The notes under the pieces: generated by a model
The model's database searches: none
What the model was told of the DNA's origin: nothing
Seen by the model: the letters and a program-made list of their open reading frames with translations, nothing else
Assembly (NCBI GenBank): GCA_003280135.1
Contig: QCFW01000001.1
Location: 124,001-188,000, forward strand
Origin: Prochlorococcus sp. AG-363-N16
GTDB lineage: Bacteria > Cyanobacteriota > Cyanobacteriia > PCC-6307 > Cyanobiaceae
Reading direction: 5' to 3'
DNA length: 64,000 bases
Position numbers and translations under genes: made by a program
Shown: one piece after another, positions 45,514-55,351 of the stretch
How positions within the stretch are numbered: the stretch's first letter is position 1
How the letters are laid out: each line of letters starts with the position of its first letter

Positions 45514-46209
45514 GTGAAACGTGTAACAGAACCTGAGCTCATGAACAACCGTTTTCAAGCGGAAGCCTATGCTAGTGCTGACTTTTCTGAAACGGATAAT
45601 CAAATTGTTCTTAACTTAGAGCTTCTCCTTAAGGAGGTTAGAACGAAAATTGACGGAAAAACATTATTTGTTGATCTTGGTTGTGGTCCTGGGAATATTG
45701 CTGAAAGGATTGCCATGAAATGGAGATCAGCTCATGTATTAGGAATTGACGGCTCTGAAGAGATGCTTTCTATTGCAGAGAATAGAGCGGAAAAACTAAA
45801 GCAAAAATTTGGATTGCACAATCTGAATTATTTACATTCAAATATTGCTTTGTACTCTCAAAAACAAAAAAACATGATTCCTTCGGCACAGGTTGTCGTA
45901 AGTAATAGTCTTTTACATCACATTCATGATCCTAATGATTTTTGGAATGCACTGAAAAATATTTCATGTAAAGGAACAGTTCATTATCATCGAGATTTAA
46001 AACGCCCAAATTCTCCAGAAGAAGTAATTTGCATTCAAAAGAAATATCTACCTCAAGCACCCAAAATTCTTATTGATGATTATATTGCTTCATTACATGC
46101 TGCTTTTGATATTGATGAAATTAAATCTCAACTGCATTTTGCAGGATTAAAAAGATTCAAGGTTTTTGAAGTTGGAGAGCGCTATCTTGAAGTTGTAGGA
46201 ATTTTTTGA
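45514..46209 (+). CDS. Class I SAM-dependent methyltransferase
   Basis: The GTG at 45514 starts KRVTEPELMNNRFQAEAYA, which resembles the usual N-terminus of this group (PEPELM...QAxAYAxADF); the GTG at 45475 would add 13 residues. The 231-residue product has SAM motif I LFVDLGCGPGNIAER and a following acidic GIDGSEEMLSIAE loop, with PSAQVVVSNSLLHHI as motif IV. The substrate is unknown. It shares the upstream control region with nrdJ and precedes prfC by 35 bases. Confidence 0.83.
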   Translation: MKRVTEPELMNNRFQAEAYASADFSETDNQIVLNLELLLKEVRTKIDGKTLFVDLGCGPGNIAERIAMKWRSAHVLGIDGSEEMLSIAENRAEKLKQKFGLHNLNYLHSNIALYSQKQKNMIPSAQVVVSNSLLHHIHDPNDFWNALKNISCKGTVHYHRDLKRPNSPEEVICIQKKYLPQAPKILIDDYIASLHAAFDIDEIKSQLHFAGLKRFKVFEVGERYLEVVGIF

Positions 46210-46244
46210 AGATTATTTTTTTCTAAAAGAACTTGAGTGATTAG

Positions 46245-47912
46245 ATGAGTACTAATTCTTCTGAAACAAATTCTTCTAAAACTAATCAAGAAGATATATC
46301 AAGAAAAGACTTAGCTAGAGCAGTTGAGAGAAGAAGAAATTTTGCAATTATTTCTCATCCAGATGCTGGGAAAACAACTCTTACAGAAAAGCTTCTTTTG
46401 TATGGTGGTGCAATTCAACAGGCTGGAGCTGTAAAAGCAAGGGGTGAGCAGAGAAAAGTAACATCAGATTGGATGGAATTAGAGAAGCAACGGGGAATCT
46501 CTATAACTTCTACTGTTCTGCAATTTGATTATAAAGATATAACTATTAACTTGTTGGATACCCCTGGGCATCAGGATTTTTCTGAAGATACATATAGAAC
46601 GCTTGCAGCTGCAGATAATGCAGTCATGCTTGAAGATGCTGCAAAAGGTCTTGAACCTCAAACAAGAAAATTGTTTGAAGTGTGCAGATTAAGGAATATA
46701 CCAATTTTTACTTTTATCAATAAGATGGATAGACCTGGACAGGAACCTTTAGCCCTTTTGGACGAAATAGAAGCTGAATTGAATTTAGCTACATGGGCGG
46801 TTAATTGGCCAATAGGTAGTGGAGATCTTTTTAGAGGTTTAATTGATCGCAATACTAAGGAGATAGTTCTATTTACTAGAGCAGAAAGAGGGAAGCAGTC
46901 TGTTGAAAAACGTTTGAATCTTGGTGACCCGGAAGTTAAGGAATTAGTAGAAGAGGATCTTCTTGAAAAGGCATTAGAGGAGATTGAGTTGCTAAATGAA
47001 GCTGGAGCAGAGATGGATTTAGAACAAATTAAAGCAGGTGAATTAACTCCAGTTTTCTTTGGTTCGGCAATGACTAACTTTGGGGTTAAACCTTTTCTTG
47101 ATACTTTCTTGCAAATGGCCCAAGGCCCAGTAGCACGTAATAGCAATGAAGGACCGGTTGATCCTATGAGAGAAACCTTTAGTGGTTTTGTATTTAAACT
47201 TCAAGCAAATATGGATCCTCGACATAGAGATAGGGTTGCTTTTATTAGGGTTTGTAGTGGTAGATTCCAAAAAGATATGACTGTTCGACATGCACGTACA
47301 GGCAAAAGCATTCGACTTTCAAGACCTCAGAAAATATTTGCTCAAGATAGAGAAGTTGTAGAAGATGCCTTCCCAGGAGATGTCATTGGTTTAAATAACC
47401 CAGGAATGTTTTCAATAGGTGATACTTTATACACAGGTAAGCGTATTGAATATGAAGGTATACCTTGCTTTAGCCCTGAGATTTTTAGTTGGTTGCGAAA
47501 TCCAAATCCATCTGCATTTAAAAACTTTAGAAAAGGTGTGAATGAATTAAGGGAAGAAGGGGCAGTACAAATCCTTTATGACATTGACCAAGCGAAGAGA
47601 GATCCAATTTTAGCGGCAGTTGGTCAATTACAACTAGATGTTGTTCAACATAGGTTGGAAAATGAATATGGTGTAGAGACTAGGCTTGAATCGATGGGCT
47701 TTCAAGTTGCCCGATGGGTTCCAGGCGGTTGGCCTGCTTTGGAAGAGTTGGGTAGGATTTTTAACTGCAAAACAGTTCGTGATTCATGGCACCGGCCTGT
47801 TTTGTTATTTAAAAACTCTTGGAATCTAAACCAACTTTTCGAAGACCATCCTGAATTGGAGTTAAGTTCAGTAGCTCCTGTTGTAAGTGGAGTTGACCCG
47901 ATTACTCTTTAG
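46245..47912 (+). CDS. prfC: Peptide chain release factor 3
   Basis: The 555-residue translational GTPase has G1 [15 protein letters not shown] (38-52), G2 RGISITST, G3 [17 protein letters not shown]4 FINKMDRPG and the RF3-specific C-terminal domain with [37 protein letters not shown] and [14 protein letters not shown]. It removes RF1/RF2 from the ribosome after termination. ATG 46245 is used, with a Ser/Asn/Thr-rich 30-residue N-terminal tail that is low in complexity. It is likely cotranscribed with the upstream methyltransferase. Confidence 0.96.
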   Translation: MSTNSSETNSSKTNQEDISRKDLARAVERRRNFAIISHPDAGKTTLTEKLLLYGGAIQQAGAVKARGEQRKVTSDWMELEKQRGISITSTVLQFDYKDITINLLDTPGHQDFSEDTYRTLAAADNAVMLEDAAKGLEPQTRKLFEVCRLRNIPIFTFINKMDRPGQEPLALLDEIEAELNLATWAVNWPIGSGDLFRGLIDRNTKEIVLFTRAERGKQSVEKRLNLGDPEVKELVEEDLLEKALEEIELLNEAGAEMDLEQIKAGELTPVFFGSAMTNFGVKPFLDTFLQMAQGPVARNSNEGPVDPMRETFSGFVFKLQANMDPRHRDRVAFIRVCSGRFQKDMTVRHARTGKSIRLSRPQKIFAQDREVVEDAFPGDVIGLNNPGMFSIGDTLYTGKRIEYEGIPCFSPEIFSWLRNPNPSAFKNFRKGVNELREEGAVQILYDIDQAKRDPILAAVGQLQLDVVQHRLENEYGVETRLESMGFQVARWVPGGWPALEELGRIFNCKTVRDSWHRPVLLFKNSWNLNQLFEDHPELELSSVAPVVSGVDPITL

Positions 47913-47977
47913 AAATTAATTCTTTAAGATTTGGCCTTGAAGGATAAGCTCAGGTTAGATTTAGTGAATTTAAAACT

Positions 47978-48655
47978 GTGACGGAAAGAAAATCTAATTC
48001 TGATGATGGGTCTCAAGACCCTTATTCGATGCTCGGGTTAAACCCTGGCGCAAGCTTTGAGGATGCTCAGAGAGCAAGAGATAAGCGTCTTGAGGAAATT
48101 GGAGAAGATGACCCTATTTTAAAAGCAAGAATAGAAGCCTCTTTTGACTCTCTTTTGATGAATAGCCTTAAGGCAAGACAATTGGGCAAAATTAGTAACG
48201 AAGCTTTTAATGCTTCCAAAAGAGAAAACCTAAATAAAACACAAATAGGAGGAGGAAACATCCTTACTCGCTTAAGCAGTTTGGACTTTTCAAGTTCAGA
48301 TAAAAAAGATCAAAATCTTTTCCCAGCAGTAAATATACCTCAAGGTCAAGACTTAATTACTCGCATAGCTCTAGGTTTGCTGGGTATAACTTTGATTTTA
48401 ATATCACCTGATGAGAGCACTCAGATCATACTTTCATTATCAACAATTATACTTTTAATTAGTTATGTAAAGGGTGGAAGGGGTATATTTAGGTCGCTTG
48501 GTTGGAGTGTTGTTTTTTTGTCTATTGGTTTAATTATCGGTGGAATTATTGTAAGCGGAATGTCAAATGTCACCTCTCAATTTCATGCTTTTACCCCTAA
48601 TAAAATCCAGGCATTAGTTGCAATACTATTTATTTGGATAGGGTCACTCTTTTAG
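47978..48655 (+). CDS. CPP1-like family J-like membrane protein (DUF3353)
   Basis: The 225-residue protein starts at GTG 47978. The N-terminal SQDPYSMLGLNPGASFEDAQRARDKRLEEIG (13-43) has the J-like layout of CPP1, the chloroplast chaperone that stabilises POR, and is followed by a charged helical region. The C-terminal half has four membrane helices, including ILISPDESTQIILSLSTIILL and SVVFLSIGLIIGGIIVSG. In plants CPP1 protects protochlorophyllide reductase and supports chlorophyll synthesis. The gene sits 65 bases after prfC. Confidence 0.87.
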   Translation: MTERKSNSDDGSQDPYSMLGLNPGASFEDAQRARDKRLEEIGEDDPILKARIEASFDSLLMNSLKARQLGKISNEAFNASKRENLNKTQIGGGNILTRLSSLDFSSSDKKDQNLFPAVNIPQGQDLITRIALGLLGITLILISPDESTQIILSLSTIILLISYVKGGRGIFRSLGWSVVFLSIGLIIGGIIVSGMSNVTSQFHAFTPNKIQALVAILFIWIGSLF

Positions 48656-48676
48656 AAATTAACTTTAAAATATGAT

Positions 48677-49582
48677 TTAAAAATGTTTTATAATTTCTTT
48701 TAATTCCTCTTCTTCTATCACATAAAAATTATTACAAAAATGACAGTTTAGTTCAGCCTTCCCATCTTCTGTTTGGATTTTCTCTAATTCTTTCTTCCCA
48801 AGTAACTTCAGGGCCGAAATACTTCTGTTTCTAGAGCATCTACATTTAAATTGTACAGAATTGGACTCATCTTTTGTCTTGATGAGCTTAGGATTCAAGT
48901 CCGGAAACATAGCATCAAATATCTTCTCAGGATTATCCTTGGTTTCTAAAAGCTTCTTACTAAAAGATTGAATCTCAATACATTTTTCTTCTAGAATATT
49001 TATCAACGAGATGTCTCCTGAGGCGTTAGGTAAAATTTGAGCTATTAACCCGCCAGTACATATAAGACCTTTTTCATGTATCTTCTCTCCAACAAAAACT
49101 GCTGATTGCGTTTGCTCTGAGTGTAATAAGTATGATGCTATATCTTCACCGATCCCTCCACCTACTAATTCTACAGTGCTGCTGAATGGTTCCCCTGTTC
49201 CTTCGTCTCTAATTATATGTAAGTAACCTGTACCTGTAGCAGTTGATAAATCAAAAGAATATTCCCCTATATCATTTTTTCTTAAATCAAGCTCTAATGA
49301 AGGGTTGCCAACATATCCTCTAACTGTTCCATCTCTACCAGCATCAACAACAAGGCCACCTAGAGGTCCATCAGATTGTATTTTTAACGTAACTCTTCCG
49401 TGAGAAACTTTCATAGAGCTTGCTAGTAATAAACCAGTGCTCATTGCTCGCCCAAGCAAAACTGAAGTTAAATAAGAAAGCTTATGTTTTTTTTGAGCGA
49501 CTTTGGTTGCATTGGTTGTAAAGACGGCTGTGAGCTTTACTCCGCCTTCAGCGGCTATGGCTCTAATTATTTTGTCATTCAT
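48677..49582 (-). CDS. hslO: Redox-regulated chaperone Hsp33
   Basis: The 301-residue protein starts [19 protein letters not shown] and contains the linker and core ([14 protein letters not shown]), then the C-terminal zinc-switch region with [10 protein letters not shown] and [11 protein letters not shown] (CxC...CxxC). Oxidation releases the zinc and activates the chaperone during peroxide stress. It is downstream of the ABC ATPase gene with a 7-base gap, so the two are cotranscribed. It converges with the CPP1-like gene. Confidence 0.95.
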   Translation of the reverse strand: MNDKIIRAIAAEGGVKLTAVFTTNATKVAQKKHKLSYLTSVLLGRAMSTGLLLASSMKVSHGRVTLKIQSDGPLGGLVVDAGRDGTVRGYVGNPSLELDLRKNDIGEYSFDLSTATGTGYLHIIRDEGTGEPFSSTVELVGGGIGEDIASYLLHSEQTQSAVFVGEKIHEKGLICTGGLIAQILPNASGDISLINILEEKCIEIQSFSKKLLETKDNPEKIFDAMFPDLNPKLIKTKDESNSVQFKCRCSRNRSISALKLLGKKELEKIQTEDGKAELNCHFCNNFYVIEEEELKEIIKHF

Positions 49583-49589
49583 AGGTCTC

Positions 49590-50234
49590 TTAAAAGTTTT
49601 TATGAAGACTTAATTGGTTAAGTCTTCCCTGAGAAAGTTGAAAGGAAGAGGTTTGAAAACTTTCAAACATTTTTGCTTCATGTGTAACTATTATCAAAAT
49701 CATTTCGTTAGAAATCCTTTGAATTAGTTGCAATATTTCGTCTTTTACTGACCAGTCCAAACCAGCTGTTGGCTCATCCAGCAAAAGAAGCTTAGGCTTT
49801 CTAGTTAATTGAACAGCAATAGAAAGCCTACGTTGTTGCCCGCCACTTAAGTATTCAGGGGATTGTCTTAAATTTATTTTTGATAAGCCCACTTTTGTTA
49901 GTATTTCTTGAATAATTTCATAGCTTAATTTGCGATTACCTAATCGCATTTCCTGCAAAATAGTTAAACCGATAAAGTGCCTTTCCGGGAATTGAAAAAC
50001 CACACCTGAGAGTGATCTCCTTTGCCTTGGATTAATTTTTTTCCCGTCTAACGATATCTCTCCTTTTTGAGGTCTAGAAAGACCACCCACAATCTCTAGC
50101 AAACTTGTTTTCCCACTTCCACTTAGACCTGTAATGACTGCCGGAACACCTTTGTAAACAGTTAAACTAATATTTTGTAAGATAGGCTTCTCAGAAGTGG
50201 CAGGGTGATAGTAAATAGATTTTAGCTCAAGCAT
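49590..50234 (-). CDS. ABC transporter ATP-binding protein, no adjacent permease
   Basis: The 214-residue ABC ATPase has Walker [12 protein letters not shown] (35-45), the Q-loop [12 protein letters not shown], the signature [17 protein letters not shown] and Walker [15 protein letters not shown]. The FQFPE Q-loop is typical of the cobalt/nickel and ECF-type (CbiO/EcfA) subfamily, suggesting cofactor or metal uptake. No transmembrane partner gene is next to it; hslO follows at 7 bases. A distant EcfT-like permease would be expected. Confidence 0.85.
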   Translation of the reverse strand: MLELKSIYYHPATSEKPILQNISLTVYKGVPAVITGLSGSGKTSLLEIVGGLSRPQKGEISLDGKKINPRQRRSLSGVVFQFPERHFIGLTILQEMRLGNRKLSYEIIQEILTKVGLSKINLRQSPEYLSGGQQRRLSIAVQLTRKPKLLLLDEPTAGLDWSVKDEILQLIQRISNEMILIIVTHEAKMFESFQTSSFQLSQGRLNQLSLHKNF

Positions 50235-50336
50235 TTTTAATTTAAATACTTTTATAGTTAGGTTTTTCTCGATTAAAAGATTATGTCCTTTAAAAATAGT
50301 ATCTTGGTTTTAATTAAATGTTTTAAATAGGCATTA

Positions 50337-50786
50337 ATGGTTATGGAAATTTGTTTTCGTGAAATAGATCCTTTTAATTGTTGGATTTGGCTTCGCTTTG
50401 CTGAAATACCTAGTGATGGAGAAAAGAGTTATATAGATGGGATTTTTGATAGTTGGTATGTAATTGGCCGATTAGGAGGATTTAATGCTGAGAACCTTCA
50501 GGCTCATCAAAACTCATCAGATTTGAGTTGGATGGCTTATGACAATAATGAAGCCGAGTCTGTTTTGCCTGCTGTAATGCATAACCTTGGGCATCTAGAA
50601 TACCAAGGAGATTGGGCTCGTTGCTGGGTTGACTTGGGTACAACAGATGGAATAGCTATTGACGTCCTAATTAACTCGTTACGTCAGATAAATGGAGAAG
50701 TTGTCAACCTCACTCAACTATTGATTGGAGGTATAAATGACGACTGGCCTGTAGAGGTTCATCCGGATGCTCTCTTTCAAGATTAA
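50337..50786 (+). CDS. DUF3531 family protein
   Basis: The 149-residue soluble protein has ICFREIDPFNCWIWLRF near the start, IDGIFDSWYVIGRLGGFNAENLQ, and ARCWVDLGTTDGIAIDVLINSL, which fit DUF3531, a family of cyanobacteria and chloroplasts. Its function is unknown. ATG at 50343 (M3) is also a reasonable start. It precedes rsmE with an 11-base gap. Confidence 0.85.
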   Translation: MVMEICFREIDPFNCWIWLRFAEIPSDGEKSYIDGIFDSWYVIGRLGGFNAENLQAHQNSSDLSWMAYDNNEAESVLPAVMHNLGHLEYQGDWARCWVDLGTTDGIAIDVLINSLRQINGEVVNLTQLLIGGINDDWPVEVHPDALFQD

Positions 50787-50797
50787 GGAATAGAGTA

Positions 50798-51553
50798 GTG
50801 GCAGAACTCAGAAGACTTTTTATTAATCAAAACCGTCTACCATCAATAAGTAATGACTCTTCTGTTCAGTTGTTACCGAAAGAGATTCATTACTTAACTA
50901 GAGTTCTTCGCTTAAAACAAAGAGATTCAATTTATATTACAAATGGATTAGGTAGTCTATGGGAGGCAACTCTAGATGGCAATAACAAAATTCGATTAAA
51001 TACATCTCTTAAGGATCCAATACAAAAGACCTCCTTAACAAAACCTCTTATAGGTTTGGCAGTTGTTATACCTAAAAATGGATTTGATGAAATTTTGAGG
51101 ATGAGCACTGAAATAGGAGTTAATATTTTTCAACCTTTGTTGTCTAAAAGAAGTGTAAGTAAAGCTATGCTTGAAGAGCCTTCTCTCCGTTGGGAATCAA
51201 TAATAAACGAAGCTATTGAGCAGTCTGAGCGTCTATGGAAACCAGAGATAAGAAAAACAATGATATACAATAATTGGGTTAAAAATATTTCTACTGAGAA
51301 TTCATATTCTATAGGAGTTACTAGGCAGAATAATTATGAGCGCTTTGAATGCTGGTTACAAAGCTTGCCAATCCAGGTAAATGAAGTGTGGATGACCATT
51401 GGTCCAGAAGGTGGTTGGACAGAAGATGAATTGAATTTGGCTTTTGATAATTTTTTTAAAGGAGTTACTTTTGGGGAGAACATAATGAGAACTTCTACTG
51501 CAGCTGTATCTGCTTCACAACTAATGTCTTCTTGGAAGAGAAAGATTAAGTAA
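50798..51553 (+). CDS. rsmE: 16S rRNA m3U1498 methyltransferase RsmE
   Basis: The 251-residue SPOUT-class enzyme has an N-terminal PUA-like domain (RRLFINQNRLP, HYLTRVLRLKQRD) and the deep-knot C-terminal half with IGLAVVIPKNGFDEILRMSTEIGV, ERLWKPEI, MTIGPEGGWTEDELNLA and the SAM-loop FGENIMRTSTAAVSA. It methylates U1498 of 16S rRNA. GTG 50798 is the start. It is cotranscribed with the upstream DUF3531 gene and probably with the following DUF92 gene. Confidence 0.94.
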   Translation: MAELRRLFINQNRLPSISNDSSVQLLPKEIHYLTRVLRLKQRDSIYITNGLGSLWEATLDGNNKIRLNTSLKDPIQKTSLTKPLIGLAVVIPKNGFDEILRMSTEIGVNIFQPLLSKRSVSKAMLEEPSLRWESIINEAIEQSERLWKPEIRKTMIYNNWVKNISTENSYSIGVTRQNNYERFECWLQSLPIQVNEVWMTIGPEGGWTEDELNLAFDNFFKGVTFGENIMRTSTAAVSASQLMSSWKRKIK

Positions 51554-51620
51554 GTTAAATTCGCTTGATTTACAAATAAATTTCAATTAATTATCTATTA
51601 GATAAATCTAAATTTTTAAA

Positions 51621-52370
51621 TTGTCACTTTCTTTTTTTCTTGAAGATGGTCACTGGGTATGGGCCTTTTGTCTAAATTTTGTATTGATATCAATTTTCCA
51701 ACGATACCCCATACTTACTAAATCAGGCTGGTGTAATGCTGGAATCTTAGGAACTATTTTGTGGGGATGCTTAGGTTACTTGGGTTGGATTTCTGTAGTC
51801 GTTTATCTTTGCCTTGGCTATATAGTTACTAAAATTGGGTTTTCTTATAAGGAATCCAAAGGAATTGCTGAAGGAAGAGGAGGACTACGTGGGCCTGAGA
51901 ATGTTTGGGGAGCAGCAGCAACAGGTGCATTTTTTGCAATAAGTTATCAACTATTAGATAACTCTTGGGAAGAGCTTATTTTTGTAGGTTTTGCTGCTAG
52001 CTTCGCAGCAAAATTAGCGGATACTTTTGGAAGTGAAGTAGGTAAAAGATGGGGGAAAAATACTTTTTTGATTTCATCGTTAAAACCTGTTCCTCCTGGT
52101 ACTGAAGGAGCAATTAGTTTTGAAGGAACGTTGGCAAGCCTATTTGGGAGCTTATTGATGACATTAGTAATGTTTCAATGCCTATTTATTACTACATTGC
52201 CTACATTCCTAATAGTTGTCTTTGCAGGGTTATGTGCTACTTTACTTGAAAGTTTTATTGGAGCCATTTTCCAGGATCAAATAGATTGGTTAACCAATGA
52301 AATTGTTAATTGTATACAGACAACAATATCAGCCTTTATTGCAATAATACTTACTTTATTTTTAATTTAA
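51621..52370 (+). CDS. DUF92 integral membrane protein, phytyl-phosphate kinase (VTE6) family
   Basis: The 249-residue protein starts at TTG 51621 and has about seven helices. Conserved soluble loops read AEGRGGLRGPENVWGAAATGAFF and FAASFAAKLADTFGSEVGKRWGKNTFLIS, the signature of TIGR00297/DUF92. A cyanobacterial and a plant member (VTE6) phosphorylate phytyl phosphate to phytyl diphosphate, recycling phytol from chlorophyll into tocopherol and chlorophyll. In Prochlorococcus the role is inferred from family only. Confidence 0.85.
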   Translation: MSLSFFLEDGHWVWAFCLNFVLISIFQRYPILTKSGWCNAGILGTILWGCLGYLGWISVVVYLCLGYIVTKIGFSYKESKGIAEGRGGLRGPENVWGAAATGAFFAISYQLLDNSWEELIFVGFAASFAAKLADTFGSEVGKRWGKNTFLISSLKPVPPGTEGAISFEGTLASLFGSLLMTLVMFQCLFITTLPTFLIVVFAGLCATLLESFIGAIFQDQIDWLTNEIVNCIQTTISAFIAIILTLFLI

Positions 52371-52401
52371 TCTTAATCAAATATTACATAAGAATAGTTC
52401 T

Positions 52402-53040
52402 TTAAATCCATTTTTTTAAAGATTTCCAATTGTCAACTCTTGTATATAACCATTCGTGCCCTTCAGGCGTCAGGTGAATCCCATCATTCTCAATCATGCT
52501 TTCTAAATAAGGTTCATTTGCCATGGCCTGAAAAATTGGTAAAAAAGGTATATCCAGTTCAAGACAACTTTCTTCAATTTGTCTTTCATAGGTTGCGCAT
52601 GCCAAGTTTGAGTACCAAAGACAATCAGCAAATGGCATTTTTTTTTCGTTAACAGGTGTTAACCCCATTACTAGCACCTTGGTTTTACTTTTTATTTCCC
52701 GAAGAAGTCTTTCCATTCCAAATCTAAATGCTTCTGGAGAAAGCTGTGGCCTTCCGTCTTGCCTACCTATTTTAGCTGTATCGTTAAGCCCAATCGAAAG
52801 TAATAGTGCATCTGGAGTTTTTCTTCTGAGTTCACCTCTGCATTCCCATTCTTGATGCCATCTCTTGGCAACTTTCTCTAAACCATCACCTCTGATGCCG
52901 AGGGAATATATTATTGGATAGTTCTTATAGTTCATCCAACTTTTGCGAAGTCTTTCTGACCACCCTCCTCCTTCAGTGTCGCCCCATCCATAAACTGAAC
53001 TATCTCCTATAATTATTAGTTGTTTTAGAGGTAAGGCCAT
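52402..53040 (-). CDS. GDSL/SGNH-family hydrolase
   Basis: The 212-residue protein has block I IIIGDSSVYGWGDTEGGGWSE (Ser14), block III GLND (Asn86) and block V ENDGIHLTPEGHEW (Asp186, His189), completing the SGNH catalytic set. No signal peptide is evident, so a cytoplasmic esterase/lipase is likely. It is similar to arylesterase/lysophospholipase-L1-type proteins. It starts 20 bases after the phnE stop and may be the last gene of that operon. Confidence 0.88.
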   Translation of the reverse strand: MALPLKQLIIIGDSSVYGWGDTEGGGWSERLRKSWMNYKNYPIIYSLGIRGDGLEKVAKRWHQEWECRGELRRKTPDALLLSIGLNDTAKIGRQDGRPQLSPEAFRFGMERLLREIKSKTKVLVMGLTPVNEKKMPFADCLWYSNLACATYERQIEESCLELDIPFLPIFQAMANEPYLESMIENDGIHLTPEGHEWLYTRVDNWKSLKKWI

Positions 53041-53060
53041 TAATTAAAAAATGGGTGGAT

Positions 53061-54614
53061 TTACTGGTATGAGATGTTCGCGCTTAATGAATGTTTGATT
53101 AAATTTGATTTTAACTTCTCACTAATCAATTCGCCAATTACAGTCAACAGGACAAAACTTGTCACTACAACTAAAACCTCTGCCCAAGCAAAAGAGCTCA
53201 ATGATTCTTGTAATTGCCAACCTAAACCAATACCCCCAACAATTCCAATAACAGCAGTTTCCCTAAGGATTACATCCACTCTGTAGAATGAATACGCCAG
53301 ATAAGACGCTGTTTGAAAACTTAATTTCCCATATAACCATGCAATACTTTCATTACAACCTATTTTTTTTATAGCAGCATATGTTGAATGGTCGGCTCTT
53401 TCTATATTTTCTTTGAGAATTTTTCCCATAACCCCCATATTGTTTAGCCCTAGAGCAAGTGCCGCTACTGAAACGCTAGGATTTATACTCAATAAAAGGA
53501 GAAGAGCTATTAAAGGAGCCGGGATTATTCTGAGAATTAACCATATAATTGAAATTACATTAGAGCCCATTTTGGAAGGAAACAAAATAGCCATCAGAGG
53601 GGGTACTCCTATTGCTAAACCTGCGGCAAGTATTGTCATCACTATGGTTTCGTAAATTAGTTTTATTAAGGACAGACTGGTTATTGCAGCAATAAATTCA
53701 GTAATGGGAGGCAAGATTAAGGGGATAGTTTTTATAGAGGAGTATATGTCTATGCTATTTAGGCATGAGATGCTAATTATTGATGAAAGTGTGATTGCAA
53801 AGATAAAGCTTATTGAATAAGATCTTGAACTACGTACTTGTGCTACTCGTTTTTGAAATTGGTTAATTAATTTTTCTAGACTAAATACGACAATCCCTAA
53901 GATCCAAAGTGATGTCCATACTTCCCTGAATTGAAGTGATTGTATAGACAATAGTAGCTCCGTACCAATGCCACCAAGGCCAAATACTCCAAGCAAGGTT
54001 GCTCCTCTTAAGGCACATTCAAGTCGATAACCTCCGAATGTAATTATTATTGGTATAAGTTTTGGGTATAAAACTGTTATGAAAACTTTCAAAGAGTCAA
54101 TGCCACTAATTTTCATTGCATGTATTGCTTTTAGATTTAAAGAGTCAACCTGATCTGAGATTACTCTTGCCATTAAGGATGAATATGGGATTGATATTGC
54201 CAAGACGGCAACCCAAGGTGTTAAGCCATAGATCTGCAATAAAAAAAATCCCCATATTAGTTCATGAATACCTCTTGGGATAGCTAATAATCCTTTTAAG
54301 ATCTTTTGAATTATCTTAGGATTCTCAAAAGTTTTAATGAATGTATTAGAGCAGATTATCCCAAGAAATAGACCATTTATTATGCTTATGATCCATCCAA
54401 CAAAAGCTATACAAATAGTGGTTTGCATACCACTTATTGCATTCTTTAGAACAACTTCATTTAACGAAGGAAATAAAGCAGCTGAGAAAAAGTTATAAAG
54501 TGTACTTAGTCCGCCAGGATGGAGATCTGTACTTACATTTTTTATTATTGGCACAACTGCCACTAATGGCACAAAGCATGCAATCGGTGAGTTGAGATTT
54601 AGTTTGCTTAGCAC
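53061..54614 (-). CDS. phnE: Phosphonate/phosphite ABC permease PhnE, duplicated and fused
   Basis: The 517-residue protein carries two similar permease units, about 1-260 and 270-517, each with some six helices. The EAA-type loops recur as LRGATLLGVFGLGGIGTELL and LRETAVIGIVGGIGLGWQL. Ordinary PhnE is about 260-290 residues and works as a dimer; here both halves are in one chain. It moves phosphonate, phosphite or related reduced phosphorus across the inner membrane. It starts on the last base of the phnC stop, so they are coupled. Confidence 0.92.
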   Translation of the reverse strand: MLSKLNLNSPIACFVPLVAVVPIIKNVSTDLHPGGLSTLYNFFSAALFPSLNEVVLKNAISGMQTTICIAFVGWIISIINGLFLGIICSNTFIKTFENPKIIQKILKGLLAIPRGIHELIWGFFLLQIYGLTPWVAVLAISIPYSSLMARVISDQVDSLNLKAIHAMKISGIDSLKVFITVLYPKLIPIIITFGGYRLECALRGATLLGVFGLGGIGTELLLSIQSLQFREVWTSLWILGIVVFSLEKLINQFQKRVAQVRSSRSYSISFIFAITLSSIISISCLNSIDIYSSIKTIPLILPPITEFIAAITSLSLIKLIYETIVMTILAAGLAIGVPPLMAILFPSKMGSNVISIIWLILRIIPAPLIALLLLLSINPSVSVAALALGLNNMGVMGKILKENIERADHSTYAAIKKIGCNESIAWLYGKLSFQTASYLAYSFYRVDVILRETAVIGIVGGIGLGWQLQESLSSFAWAEVLVVVTSFVLLTVIGELISEKLKSNLIKHSLSANISYQ

Positions 54615-55351
54615 TATATGTAAATCTGTTCTAATTGAAACTTGTTGACTTCTTTAGCTGGCTTATCAAACTGTATTCGACCATCTTTTAATCCAATTAC
54701 TCTATTAAAGTTACTTAAAAGATCAGCTCTGTGAAGAGTAATAATAGACGTTGATGGAAGTTTAAATCCATGAATCTTCTTATAACCTAAAATTAGTAAT
54801 AGAGTTTGTCTTATAAGTTCAGGATCTAAGTTTGCTAAGGGTTCGTCGGCTAAAATTAACTTAGGATTTTGCATTATAAGACGGGCTATCGCAACTCTTT
54901 GTTTTTGCCCACCTGAAAGATCCCCAACCTTTAAGTTAATAAGTTGAGGACTAAGGTCAACGGCATTGAGACACCTATGACATAGATCGCTATTGATTGA
55001 AGTGATTAAATTTCTTATTGCCCATATCGTATTATGTCTCCCAAGTGCTCCAGTATTGATATTTTGACCGACAGTTAACTCATCTATTAATCTTAGATCT
55101 TGCCATATTGTGCCTATACTTTTTTGATCTTCTCTTTTCAATCTTTTAGATTCAACTCCTTTCCATTTGAAATAACCACTATTGGGCTTTATGCTTCCAT
55201 TTAACACTTCAATTAATGTGCTTTTCCCAGCTCCACTTTTTCCTATTACTGCAATTCTTTCATTTGGTTTAATAGTAATACTTATACCTTGAAGTCTTAA
55301 ACGTGATTTCGTTTGAACAGTTACATTATTTAGCTCAATAATTGAAGTCAC
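54614..55351 (-). CDS. phnC: Phosphonate/phosphite ABC ATP-binding protein PhnC
   Basis: The 245-residue ABC ATPase has Walker A IGKSGAGKSTL (35-45), the LSGGQKQRVAIARL signature, Walker B LILADEPLANLDP and the PhnC-like RADLLSNFNRVIGLKDG near the C-terminus. It overlaps phnD by 4 bases and phnE by one, so all three are made together. The substrate (phosphonates or phosphite) is set by PhnD. Confidence 0.93.
   Translation of the reverse strand: MTSIIELNNVTVQTKSRLRLQGISITIKPNERIAVIGKSGAGKSTLIEVLNGSIKPNSGYFKWKGVESKRLKREDQKSIGTIWQDLRLIDELTVGQNINTGALGRHNTIWAIRNLITSINSDLCHRCLNAVDLSPQLINLKVGDLSGGQKQRVAIARLIMQNPKLILADEPLANLDPELIRQTLLLILGYKKIHGFKLPSTSIITLHRADLLSNFNRVIGLKDGRIQFDKPAKEVNKFQLEQIYI

Noticed and set aside
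46658-47146. 162-residue minus-strand open frame within prfC
   Set aside because: Serine- and asparagine-rich translation caused by the antisense of a conserved GTPase; no family.
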